Source: Candidatus Dadabacteria bacterium UBA2774 (GTDB taxonomy: Bacteria > Desulfobacterota_D > UBA1144 > Nemesobacterales > UBA2774). From it: a stretch of DNA of 10,362 nt. How positions within the stretch are numbered: the first letter of the stretch is position 1; every line of letters begins with the position of its first letter. The DNA is taken from the NCBI GenBank assembly GCA_002352485.1, contig DEIM01000004.1, positions 3,374 through 13,735 of the forward strand. Direction: 5' to 3'. Made by a program: the position numbers and the translations under genes. The notes beneath the pieces were generated by a model that did not search any database, was not told the DNA's origin, and saw only the letters and a program-made list of their open reading frames with translations. Positions 6,685 to 10,362 of the stretch are shown in pieces.

Positions 6685-7182
6685 TTGGGAAGGATATTCA
6701 ATAATATTCCGGAAACTGTAAAAGTAGGCGATAAAGCCCCGCTATTCAGTCTCCTGTCAGAAGAAGGAGAAACTGTTAACCTCTGCGATCTTATAGGGCT
6801 CAGCACCATTGTACTTTACTTTTATCCGAAAGATAATACGGTCATATGTACCAAAGAGGCATGCGCGTTCAGGGACAATTTTGATGAATTTAGAAATATT
6901 CAAGACGCTCGCGTAATAGGAATAAGCTCTGATTCTGTAGAATCACATAAGCAGTTCTCCTCAGAATATGAACTCCCGTTCACGCTACTGAGCGATACCG
7001 AAGGACGAATCAGAGAACTGTACGGAGTCCCTAAAACCTTGGGTCTACTTCCGGGCAGAGTAACATATGTAATAGATAAAACTGGAGTAGTTAGTCATAT
7101 ATTCTCCTCACAGCTAAACTACCAAAAACATATAGAAGAAGCCCTGTCCGCACTTAAATCTTTAAAAAATGAGCAATCTTAG
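6685..7182 (+). CDS. Bcp/PrxQ-type peroxiredoxin
   Basis: Peroxiredoxins of this class reduce hydrogen peroxide and organic hydroperoxides in the cytosol, using thioredoxin-type electron donors. The sequence shows VGDKAPLFSL, then FYPKDNTVICTKEACAFRD. The PxxxTxxC motif is intact with the peroxidatic cysteine C55, a second cysteine C60 in the usual PrxQ resolving position, and the active-site arginine in GRVTYVID (R125). The usual PGC before the active cysteine is VIC here, an uncommon variant. Numbering uses TTG 6685, the only standard start in range, giving 165 residues. That start has no upstream ribosome site and adds about ten residues to the normal N-terminus. A good GGGAAGGA (6687-6694) overlaps it and would instead serve the rare start ATT at 6706, which gives a family-typical N-terminus. 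The frame is open right back to the stop of the HEPN-like gene. The start is therefore uncertain; the family is not. Confidence 0.88.
   Translation: MGRIFNNIPETVKVGDKAPLFSLLSEEGETVNLCDLIGLSTIVLYFYPKDNTVICTKEACAFRDNFDEFRNIQDARVIGISSDSVESHKQFSSEYELPFTLLSDTEGRIRELYGVPKTLGLLPGRVTYVIDKTGVVSHIFSSQLNYQKHIEEALSALKSLKNEQS
6687..6694 (+). promoter_or_regulatory. Shine-Dalgarno-like site inside the predicted peroxiredoxin N-terminus
   Basis: GGGAAGGA begins at the last base of the TTG at 6685-6687, so it cannot help that codon. It lies 11 bases before an in-frame ATT (6706) whose product would begin IPETVKVGDKAP, the normal family length. Spacing is slightly long. It is either a real site for a non-standard start or chance. 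Confidence 0.35.
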
Positions 7183-7213
7183 TATCTATCCATTCTGAGC
7201 CTGCCTTTGCAGA

Positions 7214-7250
7214 GTCATTGCGAGGCTCCAAAGGAACCGTGGCAATCTCC
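7214..7250. repeat. Imperfect palindromic intergenic repeat (ATTGCGAG...GCAATCTC type)
   Basis: ATTGC (7217-7221) pairs with GCAAT (7242-7246). The interior GAGGCTCC and GGAACC continue the stem with mismatches around an AAA loop. GTCATTGCGAGG at one side and GGCAATCTCC at the other match, from memory, a small palindromic repeat seen scattered between genes in many unrelated bacterial genomes. It carries no ORF and would be a MITE/REP-like element. Only one copy lies in this window, so repeat status rests on recognition, not on counted copies. Confidence 0.6.
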
Positions 7251-7361
7251 ATACTAAACGCTCTGGCGTGCACATAACCACGAAAAATGATAAAGTTCTA
7301 AACATTACAATTCAATGATATGAAATTTCTTGGTAATATATTGTGATATTCGGGATAGACC

Positions 7362-7366
7362 GGGAG
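7362..7366 (+). promoter_or_regulatory. Shine-Dalgarno deciding the argH TTG start
   Basis: GGGAG ends seven bases before TTG 7374. There is no ATG near the conserved N-terminus of ArgH, so this site confirms that TTG is used. Confidence 0.75.
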
Positions 7367-7373
7367 ACAGCAA

Positions 7374-8756
7374 TTGATTAAGAAACCTTGGGCAGGACGT
7401 TTTAAAAAAGGCACTCATAAAGTCGCAGAAAGCTTTTCGGCCTCGATAGACTTTGACAAAAGGCTATACAAAGAAGACATCGAGGGGAGCATCGCTCATG
7501 CCGAAATGCTTGCCGAGACGGGGATCATCGACAAGAAAGAAGCCGATAAAATTGTAAAAGGGCTCGGCAGCATTAGAAAAGAAATAGAGTCGGGCAAGTT
7601 CCCGTTCAAGGAAGAGCTTGAGGATATACACCTTAATATCGAAAAGCGTCTTATAGAAAAAATAGGCGACGTAGGCGGGAAAATTCACACAGCAAGAAGC
7701 AGAAATGACCAGGTAGCGCTCGATATGAGGCTTTATCTGCGAGGCGAGATAAACGAAATAGTCACCCTATTAAAATCGCTGTCTGAGTGCCTGACTTATC
7801 AGGCTGAGGAAAATATCGACGCTATGATTCCGCTCTACACCCACCTCCAGAGGGGTCAGCCTATACTTCTCTCTCATCACCTGTTGGCTCTCTACGAGAT
7901 GCTAAAGAGGGACAGAGAGAGGTATCTGGATTGCCTTGACCGAGTAAACGTGATGCCGCTCGGCGCGGGCGCGGGGGCTGGCACTACTTTTCCGATAGAC
8001 AGAGAGCATGTCGCTAAGACTCTCGATTTTCCGAAGATTACACAGAACAGCATAGACACCGTAAGCGACAGGGACTTTATTGTGGAGTTCGTTTCGGTAT
8101 CCGCAAACCTTATGAACCACATGAGCCGTATTTCAGAGGAGCTTGTGCTCTGGAGTACGAAGGAATTTGATTTTGCTGACTTGGGAGACGAGTTTACGAC
8201 TGGCTCAAGCATTATGCCGCAGAAGAGAAACCCCGACATGGCGGAGCTCATTAGGGGCAAAACAGGACGCGTCTACGGGAACCTCATGACCATACTCACC
8301 GTAATGAAAGGGCTTCCGTTTTCATACAACCGCGATATGCAGGAAGATAAGGAGCCGATGTTCGACACCGTAGACACCGTGAAAGCATCTCTTGAAGTGC
8401 TTCTTGAGATGATGGGCAATATAGAGTTTAAGCACGGTAATATGAAAAAAGCTCTCAACGACGGGTTTATTACTGCAACAGACGTAGCGGACTATCTGGC
8501 ACGGAAAGGTGTGCCTTTCAGACAGTCTCATGAGATCACGGGCAAGATTGTCAGTTACGCTGAAGAAAAGGGCAGGGAGCTCTTGAACCTTCATATCTCG
8601 GAGTATCAGATGTTCTCAAAGGAGTTTGGTGATGATCTGTTTGAGTATATTACGCTTGAGGGCTCAATCGAAAGTAGAAAGTCCTACGGGGGCACCGCAA
8701 GAGAAAACGTACTTGCCATGATAGCAAAAGCAAAAAAAGAATCAGAGGGGTGGTAA
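7374..8756 (+). CDS. argH: Argininosuccinate lyase
   Basis: ArgH splits argininosuccinate into arginine and fumarate, the last step of arginine biosynthesis, as a cytosolic homotetramer of the fumarase/aspartase superfamily. The 460-residue length is normal. Conserved regions are the N-terminal KKPWAGRF, HTARSRNDQ (105-113), the catalytic-histidine segment THLQRGQP (156-163) and the signature GSSIMPQKRNPD (277-288) with the mobile-loop serine that acts in catalysis. FITATDVADYLARKGVPFRQ-like substrate-site sequence lies near the C-terminus. The glycine-rich segment before TTFPIDR reads GAGAGAG, where GSGALAG is more usual. Start TTG 7374 is supported by GGGAG seven bases upstream and by the conserved N-terminus beginning at once. 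No argG or other arg gene is in the window, so argH is detached here. A PPOX gene follows after 63 bp and may be co-transcribed. Confidence 0.97.
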   Translation: MIKKPWAGRFKKGTHKVAESFSASIDFDKRLYKEDIEGSIAHAEMLAETGIIDKKEADKIVKGLGSIRKEIESGKFPFKEELEDIHLNIEKRLIEKIGDVGGKIHTARSRNDQVALDMRLYLRGEINEIVTLLKSLSECLTYQAEENIDAMIPLYTHLQRGQPILLSHHLLALYEMLKRDRERYLDCLDRVNVMPLGAGAGAGTTFPIDREHVAKTLDFPKITQNSIDTVSDRDFIVEFVSVSANLMNHMSRISEELVLWSTKEFDFADLGDEFTTGSSIMPQKRNPDMAELIRGKTGRVYGNLMTILTVMKGLPFSYNRDMQEDKEPMFDTVDTVKASLEVLLEMMGNIEFKHGNMKKALNDGFITATDVADYLARKGVPFRQSHEITGKIVSYAEEKGRELLNLHISEYQMFSKEFGDDLFEYITLEGSIESRKSYGGTARENVLAMIAKAKKESEGW

Positions 8757-8805
8757 AGAGCATCACAAAAATTATTAGATGCATGTAAGGAATTACGACA
8801 TCGAG

Positions 8806-8813
8806 TAAGGGAA
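8806..8813 (+). promoter_or_regulatory. Shine-Dalgarno favouring TTG start of the PPOX gene
   Basis: TAAGGGAA ends six bases before TTG 8820. The alternative in-frame ATG at 8829 would be about 15 bases away, and the AAGGA just before that ATG is too close, so TTG 8820 is favoured. Confidence 0.5.
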
Positions 8814-8819
8814 GCAAAA

Positions 8820-9248
8820 TTGAAGGAAATGACTAAAGAAGAAATCTCCGAGTTTCTACAAGATGGAACAAAAACGGGCAAGCTTGCAACCGTGAGAGCA
8901 GACGGCAGACCGCACGTCGTCCCGATATGGTTTGTGCTCGACGGAGATAAGATAGTATTCAACACCGGGCCACAATCGATAAAAGCCAGGAACATGCTCA
9001 GGGACCCGAGGGTATCGATAAGTGTTGACGATCAGGCTCCCCCATACTCTTTTGTCACAGTCGAAGGGACTGCTGAGATGTCAGATGACTTCGAGGTGGC
9101 GCTTCACTGGGCCACTCGTATCGGCGGAAGGTACATGGGCGAAGACCGTGCGGAGGAATTCGGTAAAAGAAACTCATCAGATGGGGAGCTAACTGTAAAA
9201 ATCTCACCTACAAATGTGCTGGCTTATAAAAATATCACTGACTATTAA
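8820..9248 (+). CDS. PPOX-class F420/FMN-dependent oxidoreductase
   Basis: This 142-residue protein belongs to the split-barrel pyridoxamine 5'-phosphate oxidase-like superfamily. It resembles the group often named PPOX-class F420-dependent enzymes. Visible family features are GKLATVRADGRPHVVPIWFVLDG (from about residue 20), with the RPHVxPxWF strand pair. KARNMLRDPRVSISVDD (55-71), VTVEGTAEM (80-88) and the late IGGRYMGED motif (100-108) follow. Such proteins are cytosolic dimers that bind F420, FMN or related cofactors; which one is used here cannot be told by eye, and no F420 biosynthesis gene is in the window. It lies 63 bp after argH and 16 bp before the glutathione transferase gene, which suggests an operon with the latter. 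Start TTG 8820 is chosen from the upstream ribosome site; ATG 8829 would shorten it by three residues. Confidence 0.87.
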   Translation: MKEMTKEEISEFLQDGTKTGKLATVRADGRPHVVPIWFVLDGDKIVFNTGPQSIKARNMLRDPRVSISVDDQAPPYSFVTVEGTAEMSDDFEVALHWATRIGGRYMGEDRAEEFGKRNSSDGELTVKISPTNVLAYKNITDY

Positions 9249-9264
9249 GCCTCGATAACAACTT

Positions 9265-10224
9265 ATGGGTCTACTAGTAGAAGGCAAATGGCAAGATAAA
9301 TGGTACGATACAAAGTCCTCAGGCGGGCGCTTTGAACGGCAGGAGACCACTTTCAGAGACCGAATAACGGCAGATGGCTCTTCGGGGTTTAAAGCCGAGC
9401 CCGGACGCTACCACCTGTATGTAAGCTACGCCTGCCCCTGGGCACACCGGACTTTGATATTCAGAAAGCTTAAGAAACTTGAGGATATAATCTCCGTCTC
9501 AATAGTAAACCCGATCTTGGGTGCTCAAGGATGGGAATTCTCAGACTATCCGGGTTCAGTGCCAGATACCGTAAACGGCGCGCGTTATCTTCACCAGATA
9601 TATACTGCGGTCGAGCCCGATTATACTGGAAGAGTAACAGTGCCGGTGTTATGGGATAAGCAGACTGAAAAAATTCTGAATAACGAATCCGCAGAAATTA
9701 TCCGTATACTCAACTCTGAGTTCAACGAGTTTGGTGATACAGAAAAGGACTTTTGTCCCGTTGAGTTAAGAGACGAGATAGACGAGATTAACGAGCTTGT
9801 TTACGCAAACGTAAATAACGGCGTATACCGCTGCGGCTTCGCAACCACCCAAGAGGCATACGAAGAGGCATTCTATGCATTATTTAACACATTAGACACT
9901 CTCGAAGATAGGCTTTCAAGCAGGAGATATCTCTTGGGAGAAACGCTGACAGAGGCCGACTGGCGGTTATTTACCACCCTTATAAGGTTTGATCCCGTTT
10001 ACCACACCCACTTTAAATGCAACCTGCGCCATATTAAGGATTACCCGAACCTCTCACACTACCTCCGAGAGCTTTTTCAGATACCGGGCGTAGAGAAAAC
10101 AGTAAACTTCACACATATCAAAGAGCATTATTTTAAGAGTCACAAGTCAATAAACCCGATGGGCATAGTCCCTCTTGGCCCCGAGATCGATCTATCCACC
10201 CCCCACAACCGCAGTGAGCTTTAA
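9265..10224 (+). CDS. Glutathionyl-hydroquinone reductase (Xi-class glutathione S-transferase)
   Basis: Xi-class transferases remove glutathione from glutathionyl-hydroquinones, using a catalytic cysteine and a second glutathione; E. coli YqjG and the PcpF family are the known members. In this 319-residue protein the thioredoxin-like N-domain carries YACPWAHR with the catalytic C57. The glutathione-binding cis-proline strand RVTVPVLW lies at 123-130, and NNESAEIIR (139-147) holds the Glu-Ser pair. The all-helical C-domain contains EINELVYANVNNGVYRCGF, LTEADWRLFTTLIRFDPVY and a terminal region with HYFKSHKSINP and the usual GP..D segment. Length and motif order are those of full-size family members. 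It should act in the cytosol on quinones or aromatic compounds. It starts 16 bp after the PPOX gene with no strong ribosome site, so coupled expression is likely. A weak terminator-like hairpin follows 55 bp downstream. Confidence 0.93.
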   Translation: MGLLVEGKWQDKWYDTKSSGGRFERQETTFRDRITADGSSGFKAEPGRYHLYVSYACPWAHRTLIFRKLKKLEDIISVSIVNPILGAQGWEFSDYPGSVPDTVNGARYLHQIYTAVEPDYTGRVTVPVLWDKQTEKILNNESAEIIRILNSEFNEFGDTEKDFCPVELRDEIDEINELVYANVNNGVYRCGFATTQEAYEEAFYALFNTLDTLEDRLSSRRYLLGETLTEADWRLFTTLIRFDPVYHTHFKCNLRHIKDYPNLSHYLRELFQIPGVEKTVNFTHIKEHYFKSHKSINPMGIVPLGPEIDLSTPHNRSEL

Positions 10225-10279
10225 TAATACCTAAGCAGACATTGATATTAAGATGATTATAGATTATAAAGATACTACT

Positions 10280-10312
10280 CTTATAGCGTATCTGTAAGCA
10301 TAAGGATTTTTT
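10280..10312 (+). terminator. Weak Rho-independent terminator after the transferase gene
   Basis: CTTAT (10280-10284) pairs with ATAAG (10300-10304). Inside, GC and TA pairs form around a TCTG loop with one G-A mismatch and one bulged A. GA and then six Ts (10307-10312) follow. The stem is AT-rich and weak, but its position 55 bp after the stop of the last gene and the T-run fit a terminator. Confidence 0.45.
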
Positions 10313-10362
10313 ATTGTAAGATTATTTTAGCGGCATAGTTGGGGACAGAGGCGAGCGCTTCA

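Larger units (their letters stand above)
7183..7373 (+). other. Non-coding gap before argH
   Basis: This 191-bp stretch has no plausible gene. Its left third holds a hairpin repeat (7214-7250), and the AT-rich right part (about 7280-7350) presumably holds the argH promoter, though I see no strong -35/-10 pair. The argH ribosome site is at 7362-7366. Confidence 0.5.

Noticed and set aside
6838..6870. Peroxiredoxin as an inactive pseudogene because PGC is replaced by VIC
   Set aside because: The PxxxTxxC core, both cysteines and the active-site arginine are present, and the frame is intact to a normal C-terminus.
7892..8260. Minus-strand open frame of 122 codons within argH
   Set aside because: It is antisense to highly conserved ArgH sequence, including the signature motif, and is serine-rich as expected of a shadow frame.
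8684..8995. Minus-strand open frame across the argH-PPOX junction
   Set aside because: It overlaps two well-supported genes and has no recognisable motif.
1..10362. CRISPR arrays, tRNA or rRNA genes, insertion sequences
   Set aside because: No regularly spaced direct repeats, tRNA cloverleaf-like segments or transposase motifs were seen on reading both strands.

Overview
The window is a compact bacterial chromosome segment with moderate base composition (single 60-base lines counted by hand in ordinary genes gave 48-55% G+C). It holds ten protein-coding genes, one of them cut by the left edge. I see no rRNA, tRNA, CRISPR array, insertion sequence or phage gene. The mix suggests a free-living Gram-negative environmental bacterium: a DUF502 membrane protein, a glutathionyl-hydroquinone reductase-like protein (implying glutathione or a similar thiol), an F420/FMN-type PPOX protein and a sucrase/ferredoxin-like protein. 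A deltaproteobacterial or Dadabacteria-like lineage would fit, but that is a guess from gene content only.

Left part (1-2943). A DUF502 membrane protein overlaps tilS, which encodes tRNA-Ile lysidine synthetase, an essential tRNA-modifying enzyme. A ROK-family sugar kinase gene converges on tilS from the other strand with only 9 bp between the two stop codons.

Middle part (3055-5550). A thioredoxin-like [2Fe-2S] protein of the sucrase/ferredoxin-like (Apd1/Aim32) family lies on the plus strand. It is followed by two minus-strand genes, a small MscS mechanosensitive channel and a small nitroreductase.

Accessory gene (5689-6630). A strikingly AT-rich gene (two 60-base lines counted at 25% and 27% G+C) encodes a 313-residue protein with an N-terminal HEPN-like helical domain (R112-N-K-L-E-H117, the RX4H ribonuclease motif). 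Three CxxC...CxxC zinc ribbons follow in its C-terminal half. Its composition marks it as probably acquired, and it is the best candidate in the window for an undescribed system: a single-gene HEPN plus triple zinc-ribbon protein that may be an RNase, possibly a defence or toxin factor.

Right part (6685-10224). Four plus-strand genes follow: a Bcp-type peroxiredoxin without a good start codon, argH (argininosuccinate lyase, last step of arginine synthesis), a PPOX-class flavin/F420 oxidoreductase and a Xi-class glutathione transferase (glutathionyl-hydroquinone reductase). A hairpin repeat of the ATTGCGAG...GCAATCTC kind lies between the peroxiredoxin gene and argH. A weak terminator-like hairpin follows the last gene. 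The nitroreductase, peroxiredoxin, PPOX, transferase and ferredoxin-like genes give the region a redox and detoxification flavour, but the strand switches show it is not one operon.
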